This document shows, one piece after another, positions 35,105 through 45,320 of a stretch of DNA of 64,000 bases; within the stretch, counting starts at the first letter, position 1, and the number at the start of each line of letters is the position of its first letter. Location of the stretch: positions 1 to 64,000 of the forward strand of contig NZ_BRLB01000024.1 of assembly GCF_027923465.1 (NCBI RefSeq), given 5' to 3'. The stretch comes from Vallitalea longa. GTDB taxonomy: Bacteria; Bacillota; Clostridia; Lachnospirales; Vallitaleaceae. Below the pieces are notes generated by a model, which ran no database searches, was not told the origin of the DNA, and worked only from the letters and a program-made list of their open reading frames with translations. The position numbers and the translations under genes were made by a program.

Positions 35105-36211
35105 ATGAAAAAGATTATGGGATTATTGTTGACAGTTGTATTAGTCATGGGTTTATTTGTAGGATGTGGTTCTAAAAATAAAGAAACTGAACCTACAGGA
35201 GGTAAAGATAATAATCAAGTCAGTGATGAAGGTAAAGATTCTACTGAAGATGTCTCAACAGATAAACCAAAAGTAGGAGTAACAATCTATAAGTTTGATG
35301 ATAACTTCATGACTTACACAAGAAATGCTATGACATCAGCAGCAGAAGGTAATGCAGAGCTTATTATGAATGATTCACAAAATAACCAATCAGTTCAAAA
35401 TGATCAGGTTGATGTAATGATCAGTAAAGGCGTGGATTCTTTGGTTATCAATCTAGTTGACCCAGGAGCTGCACCAACAATTGCAGACAAGGCAAAGGCT
35501 GCTGGTATACCAGTAATATTCATTAATAAAGAATATCCTGATGGAACAGATAAAATAGATTATGATAAATCTTGGTATGTAGGAACACAATCAAAAGAAT
35601 CAGGAGATATTCAAGGAAAATTAGTAGCAGAGGCATGGAAAGAGCATCCTGAATGGGATCGTAATGGTGATGGAAAGATGCAATATGTAATGATTATGGG
35701 TGAACCAGGACATCCTGATGCAGAAGCTCGTACTAAATATTCTGTAGAATATATTAAGAGTGAAGGTATTGAAGTAGATGAACTAGAAAAGCAAACAGGT
35801 ATGTGGGATGCAACCAAAGGAAAAGAATTAATGACAACTTGGTTAGGAAAAGAAGGAGACAAAATAGAAATGGTTCTATGTAACAATGACGGTATGGCAC
35901 TAGGTGTAGTAGAAGCATTAAAAGCTGATGGATATTTCTCAGATGATAAGTTCATGCCTGTTGTTGGAGTCGATGCTATACCTGAAGCTCTTGATCTAAT
36001 ACAAGGGGATATTATGCTTGGAACTGTACTTAATGACCCATTAAATCAAGGAAGAGTTTCTATTGAAATGGCAATAAATGCCGCTCTAGATAAAGATGTT
36101 TTAGAAGGATTAGATTTTCAACTTGATGAAACAAAAGCAGTTAGAATACCATATCAACCTATAACAAAAGATAATTTAGGAATAGCAAAAGAAGCATATG
36201 GAATGGAATAG
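35105..36211 (+). CDS. mglB: Galactose/glucose-type ABC transporter substrate-binding lipoprotein
   Basis: A 368-residue periplasmic-binding-protein fold lipoprotein. The signal ends in lipobox FVGC (Cys about 21), followed by an acidic linker. [20 protein letters not shown] starts the type-I sugar-binding domain. The loop DRNGDGKMQ is the EF-hand-like calcium site of MglB proteins. [15 protein letters not shown] and [14 protein letters not shown] complete it. AAGGAGGAAG precedes ATG 35105. It delivers galactose or glucose-type sugars to MglA/MglC. A hairpin after the gene may raise its level over mglA. Confidence 0.95.
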   Translation: MKKIMGLLLTVVLVMGLFVGCGSKNKETEPTGGKDNNQVSDEGKDSTEDVSTDKPKVGVTIYKFDDNFMTYTRNAMTSAAEGNAELIMNDSQNNQSVQNDQVDVMISKGVDSLVINLVDPGAAPTIADKAKAAGIPVIFINKEYPDGTDKIDYDKSWYVGTQSKESGDIQGKLVAEAWKEHPEWDRNGDGKMQYVMIMGEPGHPDAEARTKYSVEYIKSEGIEVDELEKQTGMWDATKGKELMTTWLGKEGDKIEMVLCNNDGMALGVVEALKADGYFSDDKFMPVVGVDAIPEALDLIQGDIMLGTVLNDPLNQGRVSIEMAINAALDKDVLEGLDFQLDETKAVRIPYQPITKDNLGIAKEAYGME

Positions 36212-36230
36212 ATAATAAATTAATCAAAAA

Positions 36231-36261
36231 AGCAGGTAAGGTTATTGATAACCTGCCTGCT
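36231..36261 (+). other. Intercistronic hairpin between mglB and mglA
   Basis: AGCAGG (36231-36236) pairs with CCTGCT (36256-36261) and GGTTAT (36240-36245) with ATAACC (36248-36253), with a small internal loop. No T-run follows, so it is more likely an mRNA-stabilising or partial attenuation element than a full terminator. Confidence 0.6.
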
Positions 36262-36279
36262 AATCTTTTAGGTGCGGTG

Positions 36280-37788
36280 ATGAATATGAATGAGCAAAAT
36301 AAATATGTTTTAGAAATGAAAGGTATCACTAAAGAATTCCCAGGAGTAAAAGCTCTAGACAATGTAGATTTTGCTTTGAAAGAAGGTACTGTCCATGCAT
36401 TAATGGGTGAAAATGGTGCTGGTAAATCTACTTTGATGAAATGTTTGTTTGGTATATTTATAAAAGATTCTGGATTAATTAAAGTATCAGGTAAAGAAAT
36501 AAATTACAAAAATCCAAAAGAAGCCCTTGAAAATGGAGTTTCAATGGTTCATCAAGAGCTTAATCAAGTCATACAGACTAGAGTTGTAGATAATATCTGG
36601 TTGGGACGTTTTCCAATGCAGGGATTAGTAGTTAATGAGAGATATATGTATAAAAAAACCAAAGAGATATTTGAAGAATTAAATATCGATATTGATCCAA
36701 GAGAGAAAATCGAGAATTTATCAGTTTCACAAGCACAGATGGTTGAAATAGCAAAAGCTGTTTCCTATAATGCTAAGATTGTAGTTATGGATGAACCTAC
36801 TTCTTCTCTCACAGAAAAAGAGGTACACCATCTATTTAAAATAATAAATAATTTGAAGTCTAGAGGTGTAGGCATAATATACATTTCCCATAAAATGGAA
36901 GAAATATTGGAAATAGCTGATGAAGTAACTGTTATGAGGGATGGGAAATATATCGCTACAGAGTTAGCCACTAATCTTACTACAGATACAATCATAAAGT
37001 TGATGGTAGGGAGAGATCTGACTAACCGTTTTCCAGAAAAGAAAAATAAGCCAAGTGAAATTGTTCTACAAGTCAAAGATCTGAAATCTTTCTATTCACC
37101 AAAAGTAAAAGGAGTCAGTTTTGAACTCAGGACTGGTGAGATATTAGGAGTTGCAGGACTCATGGGTTCTAGAAGAACAGAATTACTGGAAACCATATTC
37201 GGTATACGTAAAAAAGAATCAGGTGAGATATTTCTGCATGGTAAAAGAGTCAAGAATAATAATGCTAGAGAAGCAATAAAAAATGGATTTGCACTAGTAA
37301 CTGAAGAAAGAAGAAAAACAGGGTTGTTCGGAGGTCTATCAGTTTATTTTAATAGTATTATTTCCAATATAGATAGGTATTGCAGAGCGGGTGTCATTAG
37401 AGAAGCGAAAGCAAGAAAGGATACCAAATGGGTTATAGAGAGCCTAAGTGTAAAAACGCCATCTGAAAAAACCAAGATTGGTACTCTGTCAGGAGGAAAT
37501 CAGCAAAAGGTAGTAATAGGAAAGTGGCTATTGACTAATCCAGAAATATTACTACTTGATGAGCCTACAAGAGGTATTGATGTTGGTGCTAAATATGAGA
37601 TTTATCAACTTATCAACGAATTAGCTTGTAATGGTAAAAGCGTTATAGTTATTTCATCTGAAATGCCGGAGTTGTTCGGTATAACAGATAGAATACTTGT
37701 TATGAGCAATGGGTATCTGGCAGGTTGTGTCGAAACAGCTAATACTTCACAAGAAGAAGTACTTGCACTTGCAGCAAAATATATATAG
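36280..37788 (+). CDS. mglA: Sugar ABC transporter ATP-binding protein (two ATPase domains)
   Basis: A 502-residue ATPase with two fused nucleotide-binding domains. Domain 1 has Walker [10 protein letters not shown], signature [14 protein letters not shown] and Walker [13 protein letters not shown]. Domain 2 has a degenerate Walker A region ([16 protein letters not shown]), signature [15 protein letters not shown] and Walker [20 protein letters not shown]. This arrangement is normal for MglA/RbsA. ATG 36280 or 36286 is used; AGGTG (36270-36274) lies upstream. It energises sugar import through MglC. Confidence 0.95.
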   Translation: MNMNEQNKYVLEMKGITKEFPGVKALDNVDFALKEGTVHALMGENGAGKSTLMKCLFGIFIKDSGLIKVSGKEINYKNPKEALENGVSMVHQELNQVIQTRVVDNIWLGRFPMQGLVVNERYMYKKTKEIFEELNIDIDPREKIENLSVSQAQMVEIAKAVSYNAKIVVMDEPTSSLTEKEVHHLFKIINNLKSRGVGIIYISHKMEEILEIADEVTVMRDGKYIATELATNLTTDTIIKLMVGRDLTNRFPEKKNKPSEIVLQVKDLKSFYSPKVKGVSFELRTGEILGVAGLMGSRRTELLETIFGIRKKESGEIFLHGKRVKNNNAREAIKNGFALVTEERRKTGLFGGLSVYFNSIISNIDRYCRAGVIREAKARKDTKWVIESLSVKTPSEKTKIGTLSGGNQQKVVIGKWLLTNPEILLLDEPTRGIDVGAKYEIYQLINELACNGKSVIVISSEMPELFGITDRILVMSNGYLAGCVETANTSQEEVLALAAKYI

Positions 37789-37803
37789 AAAGGATATAAT
37801 TTC

Positions 37804-38853
37804 ATGGATATAAAATTAAAAAAAATCAAGATAGATAAGAAAAAAGTAAGTGAAATACTTCTTAAATATGCAATATATTTTGTACTACTTATAATGATAA
37901 TAGTAATTATTATAAAAGACAGTTCAATAGTATCATGGCGCAGCTTGGCAACAATACTTACTCAAGCCTCAACAAGATGTATGCTTGCACTTGGTGTAGG
38001 TGGTATTATTGTTCTAGCAGGAACTGATCTATCTATTGGTAGAATGGTAGGATTGGCAGGAGTACTAGGAGCTAGTTTGATGCAGGCTCCTGAATTCTCC
38101 AGAAGGATATTTCCTAACCTACCTTCCTCTGGATGGTTTATAGCACTTATTATTTTATTTATAGTTCTAGTAATAACTTTTATGTCTTTTATAAATGGAT
38201 GGTTGACTGCCAAATTACATATCACTCCATTTATTGCAACGCTGGGTATGCAGTTGGTACTATATGGAATTGCTTCCAGTTACTATAATGCTTTAGGTGG
38301 TTCACCGATTACTAGCTTGAATGAAGATTTCAAGTACATAGCGCAAGGTAAATTGTTAAGTATTCAATTTGGAAAAGACGAGTTCTATATTTCTTTCCTT
38401 ATGTTATTTGCAATAGTATCCATAATATTCATCTGGTTCATATGGAACAAGACCAGGATAGGTAAAAACATGTTTGCAGTAGGCGGAAATGCTGAAGCGG
38501 CAGCTGTTTCAGGTGTAAGCATTGTCAAGACAACTCTAATAATATACATAGTAGCAGGGGTACTATATGGTATGGCTGGTCTCCTTGAATTAGGTCGTAC
38601 AGGGTCAGCTACTAACAACTTAGGTCTAGGTTATGAATTAGATGCAATCTCTGCTTGTGTAGTTGGTGGTGTGTCACTAATGGGTGGAGTCGGTTCAGTA
38701 GCAGGTATAGTCACAGGTGTTATCATTTTCCAAGTAATCAATTTCGGTTTGGCCTATGTTAGTGTAGATCCATACCTTCAATACATAGTTAAAGGTATGA
38801 TTATACTTATTGCTGTAGCTATAGACACTAGAAAATATATTAAGAAAAAATAA
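37804..38853 (+). CDS. mglC: Sugar ABC transporter permease
   Basis: A 349-residue RbsC/MglC-type membrane permease with about nine to ten helices. LALGVGGIIVLAGTDLSIGRMVGLAGVLGASLM and GLGYELDAISACVVGGVSLMGGVGSVAGIVTGVIIFQVI are family hallmarks. GAAAGGATAT precedes ATG 37804, 15 bases after mglA. It forms the importer with MglA and MglB. Confidence 0.95.
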   Translation: MDIKLKKIKIDKKKVSEILLKYAIYFVLLIMIIVIIIKDSSIVSWRSLATILTQASTRCMLALGVGGIIVLAGTDLSIGRMVGLAGVLGASLMQAPEFSRRIFPNLPSSGWFIALIILFIVLVITFMSFINGWLTAKLHITPFIATLGMQLVLYGIASSYYNALGGSPITSLNEDFKYIAQGKLLSIQFGKDEFYISFLMLFAIVSIIFIWFIWNKTRIGKNMFAVGGNAEAAAVSGVSIVKTTLIIYIVAGVLYGMAGLLELGRTGSATNNLGLGYELDAISACVVGGVSLMGGVGSVAGIVTGVIIFQVINFGLAYVSVDPYLQYIVKGMIILIAVAIDTRKYIKKK

Positions 38854-38887
38854 TATAATAATCATGTAAACTGGAGAGTGTTTATAT

Positions 38888-39043
38888 ATGATAGAGAATT
38901 ATGATATCAAAACAATTATTGCATGTGGATTTTATATAATTTGTGTAATAATAGGAGTAGTATACTTATATAAAAAAAGACGGTATATTAAAGAGGGGAC
39001 ATTAAATAAATCACATGAAGAAATTTATAATAATAATAAATGA
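38888..39043 (+). CDS. Small single-helix membrane protein at the end of the mgl operon
   Basis: A 51-residue reading frame. A short polar start (MIENYDIKT), one membrane helix (about 10-28, IIACGFYIICVIIGVVYLY), then a basic stretch (KKRRYIKEG) and a polar tail. CTGGAGAG lies about 10 bases upstream. It is 34 bases after mglC and before the operon terminator, so it would be co-transcribed with the sugar importer. Family unknown. It could be a transporter-associated micropeptide or a non-functional frame. Confidence 0.5.
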   Translation: MIENYDIKTIIACGFYIICVIIGVVYLYKKRRYIKEGTLNKSHEEIYNNNK

Positions 39044-39085
39044 TAATATATATTAGTTGTAAATGAATATAAAAATAAGGTATAA

Positions 39086-39125
39086 TATAAGAGTTAACTG
39101 TTAGAGGGTTAACTCTTATATTTTT
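39086..39125 (+). terminator. Terminator of the mgl operon
   Basis: A perfect 12-bp stem, ATAAGAGTTAAC (39087-39098) with GTTAACTCTTAT (39108-39119), extended by one T-A pair, then ATTTTT. Confidence 0.9.
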
Positions 39126-39388
39126 AAGTTTCTATAGATATATACTTATTGGCATATGGTATATTATAATAATAATTCCATATGAATCAAGATAGGTAGT
39201 TAAGATAATTCAAATATGTATTTTAGTATCAGTACAACATGAAATACATAATAATATATGAATAAATAGCCCCGAAAGCTTATATTTACTTTAGAAGATT
39301 ATAACAATAAATACGGTGGTTAATTAGCGACCATGAATGATTGAAAGATATATTCAGTCATAATGGTATTTACATTAAAAGGAGAGTG
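39126..39388. other. AT-rich intergenic stretch, no clear feature
   Basis: Between the mgl terminator and the PAP2 gene. A loose inverted repeat (CATATGG near 39153 with CCATATG near 39179) is visible, but no promoter is clearly better than background. Confidence 0.35.
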
Positions 39389-39943
39389 ATGATTATAATT
39401 AATGTTATTAATCAAGTTGACCAGAATATCATACTATATATATTTAACCATTTAAGGACACCGATACTCGATGACATAATGACTTTTTTCTCTAGCATAG
39501 GTGATTATTTCTCCATTTGGATAATTATATGCATCCTATTGATGATTAGTAAAAAATATAGGACAGTCGGCTTCATAGTAGCTATGGTATTACTCACAAA
39601 CACTATTATAGGAGAACTGATATTAAAAAATGCCATAGGGAGAGTAAGACCCTACGATGCGCTTAATCTGGATATTGTTATTAAACAGCTAAGTAGTTAT
39701 TCTATGCCATCGGGGCATGCGCTTAGTAGCTTTTCTGTTGCATTTGTAGTATTATATCTGGTGAAGCAATGGAAAATATATGTTCCAGTTCTAATACTTG
39801 CTATTGCTATAACATTATCAAGAGTTTATTTATCAGTACATTATCCTACAGATGTTTTATTAAGTGTACTCATAGCATTTATAGTATCTACTGTAGCGAT
39901 AAAAATCGGTAAGAAAAAAGGACTAATCAATGGGAAATATTAG
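39389..39943 (+). CDS. PAP2-family membrane phosphatase
   Basis: A 184-residue membrane phosphatase with about five helices and the three PAP2 motifs: KNAIGRVRP (KxxxxxxRP), MPSGH and SRVYLSVHYPTDV (SRxxxxxHxxxD). Enzymes of this type dephosphorylate undecaprenyl pyrophosphate or other lipid phosphates in the membrane. AAAGGAGA is just upstream of ATG 39389; the open frame extends further back but without a site. An undecaprenyl-pyrophosphate phosphatase role is possible but not provable. Confidence 0.85.
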   Translation: MIIINVINQVDQNIILYIFNHLRTPILDDIMTFFSSIGDYFSIWIIICILLMISKKYRTVGFIVAMVLLTNTIIGELILKNAIGRVRPYDALNLDIVIKQLSSYSMPSGHALSSFSVAFVVLYLVKQWKIYVPVLILAIAITLSRVYLSVHYPTDVLLSVLIAFIVSTVAIKIGKKKGLINGKY

Positions 39944-39994
39944 AATGATTCATTAGCAATCATAGATTAAAATATTTATAGAAGGAGTAGTAAT

Positions 39995-42073
39995 ATGTTT
40001 GATTATAATGAGTATTATTTAAAAGAAAATGAACCTATTTTAAGTGACTATGAAAAATCAATAGAAGTTATTAAAAATATAATGTTTGACACTGAAAGTA
40101 AAGAAGATTATGGGAAGTATTTCAATACATTGAGTAAATTCATAATCATGGTATCTGACCATGAAAAAGAATTGAATGATGAGTATTTCAAAAATAATAC
40201 ATTCCAACAATTAAAAGAAAACAACTATAAGATGTATGTGGATATATTACCTAGCAATTATGATACATGCTATGGTAATCCTAGTTACGCAGTTAATCAA
40301 TTTGGTGAAGACTTAGGTGAAGTCTTGACATATTTATATACAAGGGTTTTTGAATACATAAGATTCGCTTACCAACATAAAATTTTCATGATGAATAGAG
40401 TAAACCAGTTATTCATCAAATTCTATAATCACATGATGAATAATGATAATGTATCAATTGATGAACTTAAGAAATATATATCAGATGATTCAAAAGAATT
40501 TGTAGAAAAAGAAGTTGATATGTATATCAATGAAATGGCCAATCCAGAAAGAGCATATCTGGTGGATATGATAGAATGTGATGACCTCACAGACTTAAGA
40601 TATTTATTCAAATACGGACTCTACATTAGTGACAATGAAATCAAGATTGCAGAATATCTTAATAGTATACCAAAAGAAAAAGTCAAATATATGGCTGATG
40701 TAATGTCAGAAGGCTATCGTGTTGGATTCATAAGAGACAATAAAGACATTTCAATAAAATCATCAGTAAGCTTAAGATATTTTGTGGGTTTTGAACGTGT
40801 AATGAAAGAAGTAATGACCAATTTTGAAAAATTGAATCTCAAGTCAATCATAAGTATAGAGACAAGTACCAATATTGAATATGGTCATACTCTAACGAAG
40901 TTACAATCCACTAGTCCTAATAAACAGTATTATTATGACCATAGATATGATTATGCTTTATATTTGAATGAGGAATATTGTGAGTTGAAGACTAAGGTAT
41001 ACGAAAAATACGTTGAGAAAAATGGAAAAATATTATATGCTCAAGGAGGACCTGCATTACTTGAGGGGTTTGGTGAAAAACCATTTTATCCTAAGTCCAA
41101 AAAAGAATGCATCAGACTCAATGATGAGCAAACTAAATTAGAAAGAGTTTACTTGTTGAAAAACAAAAAAATACTTAGTAAATATTTTTCAAATGAAACT
41201 TATAGTTTTACATATATATCCTATCCAATTCCAGAAATAGGAGACCAATTCGAAGATATATTCGATGCTACTATAGATGTCAATACTCTTGATGTGGACT
41301 TATATGAAAAAATACAACAGAAAATCATAGATACATTGGACCAAGGTGAGTACGTTCATGTAAAAGGAAAAGGTACTAATAAAACAGATATATTAGTCAA
41401 ATTACATGAATTGAAAAATCCAGAAAAAGAAACTAATTTCCATAACTGTCTGGCTGATGTCAACATACCTCTTGGTGAAGTATATACATCACCAACATTA
41501 AAAGGCACTAACGGTACACTCTTCGTTGAGGAAGTTTTCCTTGCTGGATATAAATACAATAACTTAGAAATAACATTCAAAGATGGTTTTATAGATACTT
41601 ATACTTGCACTAATTTCGATGATCCTGAAGCAAATAAGAAATATATGTATGAGAATCTTATATTCCCTAATGAAACACTACCTATTGGAGAATTTGCTAT
41701 AGGAACCAATACAACAGCTTATGTGATGGCTCACAAATATAATATTGAAAACATTCTACCGATATTGATTACTGAAAAAACAGGACCTCACTTTGCAATA
41801 GGGGATACTTGTTTCTCATGGGGAGAAGATATTCCAGTATTCAATGACGATGGAAAAGAAATAATTGCAAGAGACAACGAGAAATCAATATTGAGGAAAA
41901 CAAATATTAATGAAGCCTATACAGGTAAACATACTGATATAACAATACCATATAGCGGACTTGCTTCAATTGATGTTATAACAAAAGATAAAGAACGTAT
42001 TGGTATAATTAAAGATGGAAGATTTATACTTCAAGGAACTGAAGAATTGAATAAAGCACTTGATGAAGCTTAA
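39995..42073 (+). CDS. Large M29-family aminopeptidase (copy 1)
   Basis: A 692-residue protein whose C-terminal half is an M29 (AmpS/PepS-type) metallo-aminopeptidase. Metal-ligand regions are GEVYTSP, GEFAIGTN, GPHFAIGDTC and KHTDITIPYS (H..D). Typical M29 enzymes have about 410 residues; this has about 270 extra at the N-terminus with no recognised domain (FDYNEYYLKENEPIL…). It shares most of its sequence with the next gene. AAGGAG precedes ATG 39995. It likely removes N-terminal residues from peptides in the cytoplasm; no signal peptide is present. Confidence 0.87.
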   Translation: MFDYNEYYLKENEPILSDYEKSIEVIKNIMFDTESKEDYGKYFNTLSKFIIMVSDHEKELNDEYFKNNTFQQLKENNYKMYVDILPSNYDTCYGNPSYAVNQFGEDLGEVLTYLYTRVFEYIRFAYQHKIFMMNRVNQLFIKFYNHMMNNDNVSIDELKKYISDDSKEFVEKEVDMYINEMANPERAYLVDMIECDDLTDLRYLFKYGLYISDNEIKIAEYLNSIPKEKVKYMADVMSEGYRVGFIRDNKDISIKSSVSLRYFVGFERVMKEVMTNFEKLNLKSIISIETSTNIEYGHTLTKLQSTSPNKQYYYDHRYDYALYLNEEYCELKTKVYEKYVEKNGKILYAQGGPALLEGFGEKPFYPKSKKECIRLNDEQTKLERVYLLKNKKILSKYFSNETYSFTYISYPIPEIGDQFEDIFDATIDVNTLDVDLYEKIQQKIIDTLDQGEYVHVKGKGTNKTDILVKLHELKNPEKETNFHNCLADVNIPLGEVYTSPTLKGTNGTLFVEEVFLAGYKYNNLEITFKDGFIDTYTCTNFDDPEANKKYMYENLIFPNETLPIGEFAIGTNTTAYVMAHKYNIENILPILITEKTGPHFAIGDTCFSWGEDIPVFNDDGKEIIARDNEKSILRKTNINEAYTGKHTDITIPYSGLASIDVITKDKERIGIIKDGRFILQGTEELNKALDEA

Positions 42074-42108
42074 AATTAACATCGTAAAAGATTTTTGTTT
42101 GTAGAATA

Positions 42109-42156
42109 ATAAGAAATAGTCATATGCAATATTTATTGGATGTGATTATTTCTTAT
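42109..42156 (+). terminator. Hairpin between the two M29 genes
   Basis: ATAAGAAATA (42109-42118) with TATTTCTTAT (42147-42156), extended by TCA/TGA. The loop is long and no T-run follows, so termination is uncertain. An extended -10 (TGtTATAAT, 42264-42272) for the next gene lies downstream. Confidence 0.5.
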
Positions 42157-42323
42157 AAATAAGTTTCAATATATTTTACATAGCTTATATAAAAAGAAAT
42201 TATATATGGGATAATCGGGAAAATATAGCCAGATGATTTCTATGAAATTCATAATAAATATGTTGTTATAATAATCTCATAGCAATACTTCCAAAATCAA
42301 AACATATATGAAAGGAGAATGAT

Positions 42324-44372
42324 ATGTTCGATTATAAAGAATATTATATGAAAGAAAATGAACTTGTAAAAAAAGAATATGCAAAATCACTTGAAATTAT
42401 CAATGACATAATAAACAAGACAGAAAGTAAAGAAGGATATAATCAATATTTCAATCATCTAAGTAAATTGATTATTATGATAGCGAACCATGAAGAAAAA
42501 CTCGATGATGATTACTTCAAAAATAATTCATTCCAACAATTAAAAGTTGATAATGAAAGATTATATGAGGATATCCTACCTAGTAGATATAATACTTGTT
42601 ATGGTAATCCATCCTATGCCATATCTGAGTTCGGATTGGAAATTGGACAAGTTCTATCATATCTACATACAATAGTTATTGAATGTATACAGTTCGCTTA
42701 TCAGCATAGAATCATTATGTTAAACAGAGTTAATCAATTAATTATAAAATTTTACAATCACTTGCTTGGCAACGAAAACATTTCCACCCATGAATTAATA
42801 AAATATCTTAAAGACGATGCAATGAAATATTGTGACGTGAAAACTGAATTTAAGATAGAATCCGTATCTAATCCTCAGGTGAATTATCTTGGAAATATGA
42901 TTAAATATGAGAATCTAGATGATTTGAGGTATTTATTTAAATATGGAGTTTACATTGGTGATAATGAAATAAAAATAGCAGAATACCTAAAGAGCATTCC
43001 AAAAGAAAAAATCAAGTATATGGGTGATATTATTACAGAAGCTTTTCAAAGAGGTTTCATAGTAGACAATAAAGATATTACTATTAAATCGTCAGTATTA
43101 CTAAGATATTTTATTGGTTTTGAAAGAATTATAAAAGAAGTAATAGCTAACTTTGAAAAAATTAAGTTGAATTCAATCATTAGTCATTCATTTCATTTGT
43201 TAATTTCTACCAAAATAAATAAACAGTATTATTATGATCATAGATATGATTATGGATTATACTATGATGAAGAATACAGCAATCATAAAGTTAATATTTA
43301 TGAAAAAAATGTTGAAAAACATAGTGATATATTATCTGTATTTGGAGGAACTATTCTCTTTGAAGGATTTGGAGAAAAACCTTTTAACCCAAGAACTAAG
43401 AAAGACTGTATAAGACTTGACGAAGAACAAACTAAAATAGATAAACTGGAAAAACTTAAAACCAATAAGATTATTAACAAGTATGTATCCAGAGAAACAA
43501 CTAGTTTTACAATAGTATCATATCCTATTCCAGAAATAGGTGAACACTTTGAAGATATATTCAATGAAACCATAAGAGTCAACACTCTTGATGTGGATAT
43601 ATATGAAAAAATTCAGCAAAAAATCATTGATACACTAGACAAAGGTGAATATGTTCATGTAAGAGGAAAAGGAAAAAACAAAACTGATTTATTAGTTAAA
43701 TTACATGAAATCGATAATCCTGAAAAAGAAACCAATTTCCATAATTGTCTAGCTGATGTTAATATACCACTTGGTGAAGTATATACATCACCAGTATTAA
43801 AAGGTACTAATGGAACACTTTTTGTGGAAGAGGTTTTCTTATGGGGATTGAAATACAATAATATGGAAATAACATTCAAAGATGGATATGTTGATTCATA
43901 TACTTGTACCAACTTTGATAAACCAGAAGACAATAAGAATTACATATATGAAAATATATTGCTTCCTAATAAGACATTGCCTATGGGAGAATTTGCTATA
44001 GGAACCAATACAACAGCTTATGTTATGGCTAACAAATATAAGATCAATGATATCCTACCAACATTGATTGGAGAAAAAACCGGACCTCATTTCGCAATAG
44101 GAGATACATGTTTCATGTGGAGTGAAGACAATCCTGTATACAACTCAGATGGAAAAGAAGTAATAGCAAGAGACAATGAAAAATCAATACTCAGAAAAAC
44201 GAATATTGAAGAGGCTTATACAGGTAAACATACAGATATTACATTACCATACAGTGAACTTGGTTGTATAGAGGTTATTACAAAAGATAAAAAACGTATA
44301 CCTATAATAGAAGATGAAAGATTTGTTCTTCCTGGAACAGAAGAATTGAATAAAGCCCTTGATGAAGCGTAG
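42324..44372 (+). CDS. Large M29-family aminopeptidase (copy 2)
   Basis: A 682-residue tandem paralogue of the preceding gene. The C-terminal catalytic domain is nearly the same (GEVYTSP, GEFAIGTN, GPHFAIGDTC, KHTDITLPYS). The N-terminal extension is also shared but more diverged, including a missing segment around residue 285-295. AAAGGAG precedes ATG 42324. Both genes keep every visible metal ligand, so both are probably active, perhaps with different peptide preferences set by the N-terminal part. Confidence 0.87.
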   Translation: MFDYKEYYMKENELVKKEYAKSLEIINDIINKTESKEGYNQYFNHLSKLIIMIANHEEKLDDDYFKNNSFQQLKVDNERLYEDILPSRYNTCYGNPSYAISEFGLEIGQVLSYLHTIVIECIQFAYQHRIIMLNRVNQLIIKFYNHLLGNENISTHELIKYLKDDAMKYCDVKTEFKIESVSNPQVNYLGNMIKYENLDDLRYLFKYGVYIGDNEIKIAEYLKSIPKEKIKYMGDIITEAFQRGFIVDNKDITIKSSVLLRYFIGFERIIKEVIANFEKIKLNSIISHSFHLLISTKINKQYYYDHRYDYGLYYDEEYSNHKVNIYEKNVEKHSDILSVFGGTILFEGFGEKPFNPRTKKDCIRLDEEQTKIDKLEKLKTNKIINKYVSRETTSFTIVSYPIPEIGEHFEDIFNETIRVNTLDVDIYEKIQQKIIDTLDKGEYVHVRGKGKNKTDLLVKLHEIDNPEKETNFHNCLADVNIPLGEVYTSPVLKGTNGTLFVEEVFLWGLKYNNMEITFKDGYVDSYTCTNFDKPEDNKNYIYENILLPNKTLPMGEFAIGTNTTAYVMANKYKINDILPTLIGEKTGPHFAIGDTCFMWSEDNPVYNSDGKEVIARDNEKSILRKTNIEEAYTGKHTDITLPYSELGCIEVITKDKKRIPIIEDERFVLPGTEELNKALDEA

Positions 44373-44436
44373 ATTTGTGTTATAATAGTTGTTAATATTA
44401 AATTACAAAAAATAGACTCAATAGGTGATAGGTAAA

Positions 44437-45096
44437 ATGAAAAAAACTAACAAACAAAAATTTCAAGAGTTATCACGAAAAGAGAAAGTAGATTATATTT
44501 GGGAATATTACAAGTTACATATTATTGGAGGTATTATTGTAATAGGTATAATTGCAAGCTTTCTCAATATATGGGTTTTCAATCCACCTCCAAAACCCGC
44601 GGTCAGTGTTAACTTTATGAGTACCAACATTATGACAAATGTTACAGAAGAATTGGAAAAAGAACTTGACGATTTGATTGTAACCGAAGAAATGGGCAAC
44701 AAAAAAGTTTTTGTAAATACTTTTGTTCTCGGTAGTCCCGACCCTCAAATGGAAATGGCTACTCAAACCAAATTTGCAGCGAGTGTTCAAGCTCAAGAAC
44801 TTGATGTAATGATTATGGACAAAGATAAGTTTGAAGAATTAGCTAAACAAGGTAATATGTTACCTCTAGAAGAAATCTTAGCCCAACAAGATTTGGATAT
44901 GCTATCTGAAAAACTGATAAGCCTAAAAAGCGAAGAAGATAATAAAGAAAAAATCTATGGAATCGATGTATCTGATAATGACAAGATAAATGAAATTATG
45001 GTAGGAGATTCTCCTAAAGTAATGAGTATTATCGTTAATAGTCAAAAATTAGGAAAAAGTAAAGAAGTTATTAAATGGTTTTTGGATATACAATAA
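44437..45096 (+). CDS. Hypothetical membrane-anchored extracytoplasmic protein
   Basis: A 219-residue product: a basic cytoplasmic start with a KQKFQELSRKEKVDYIWEYYKLHIIGG motif, a membrane helix (about 27-47) and an external domain that looks like a truncated solute-binding-type fold (VMIMDKDKFEELAKQGNMLPLEEIL). The YIWEYYKLH-helix start recurs in unassigned Clostridia proteins as far as I recall. ATG 44437 follows GATAGGT; GTG 44425 is a weaker alternative. A strong hairpin follows. Function unknown. Confidence 0.65.
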   Translation: MKKTNKQKFQELSRKEKVDYIWEYYKLHIIGGIIVIGIIASFLNIWVFNPPPKPAVSVNFMSTNIMTNVTEELEKELDDLIVTEEMGNKKVFVNTFVLGSPDPQMEMATQTKFAASVQAQELDVMIMDKDKFEELAKQGNMLPLEEILAQQDLDMLSEKLISLKSEEDNKEKIYGIDVSDNDKINEIMVGDSPKVMSIIVNSQKLGKSKEVIKWFLDIQ

Positions 45097-45098
45097 TA

Positions 45099-45147
45099 GA
45101 AAGAGTATCATGAACTACTATAAAAAAGTGGTTTACGATACTCTTTC
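45099..45147 (+). terminator. Long hairpin terminator
   Basis: An 11-bp perfect stem (GAAAGAGTATC 45099-45109 with GATACTCTTTC 45137-45147) plus an inner AACTAC/GTGGTT pairing, between the membrane protein and the pur operon. Confidence 0.75.
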
Positions 45148-45231
45148 TTAATAAATAATAAATATACACCATTAAAATCATCATCAATATAGTTGAAATC
45201 CTAATAAAGTGAATGTTTTTTATAAAAAATT

Positions 45232-45281
45232 AAAAAATGTTCGGAAAATCTATTGACTTATTCCCGTTTTATTTGTAAAAT
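45232..45281 (+). promoter_or_regulatory. PurBox-like operator and promoter of the purine operon
   Basis: On the minus strand 45249-45232 reads ATTTTCCGAACATTTTTT, matching the PurR-type box (CCGAACATT core) of Firmicutes. It abuts TTGACT (45253-45258), with a 17-base spacer to TAAAAT (45276-45281). No guanine/xanthine riboswitch fold was seen in the 70-base leader, so control is probably by a PurR-like protein. Confidence 0.6.
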
Positions 45282-45320
45282 AATTTTATGCTTATAAAAA
45301 ACTATAAGGAGTTGTTCGTA

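Noticed and set aside
45148..45320. A purine riboswitch in the pur leader
   Set aside because: No conserved loop pattern was found and the leader after the promoter is too short; a PurBox-like site explains control better.
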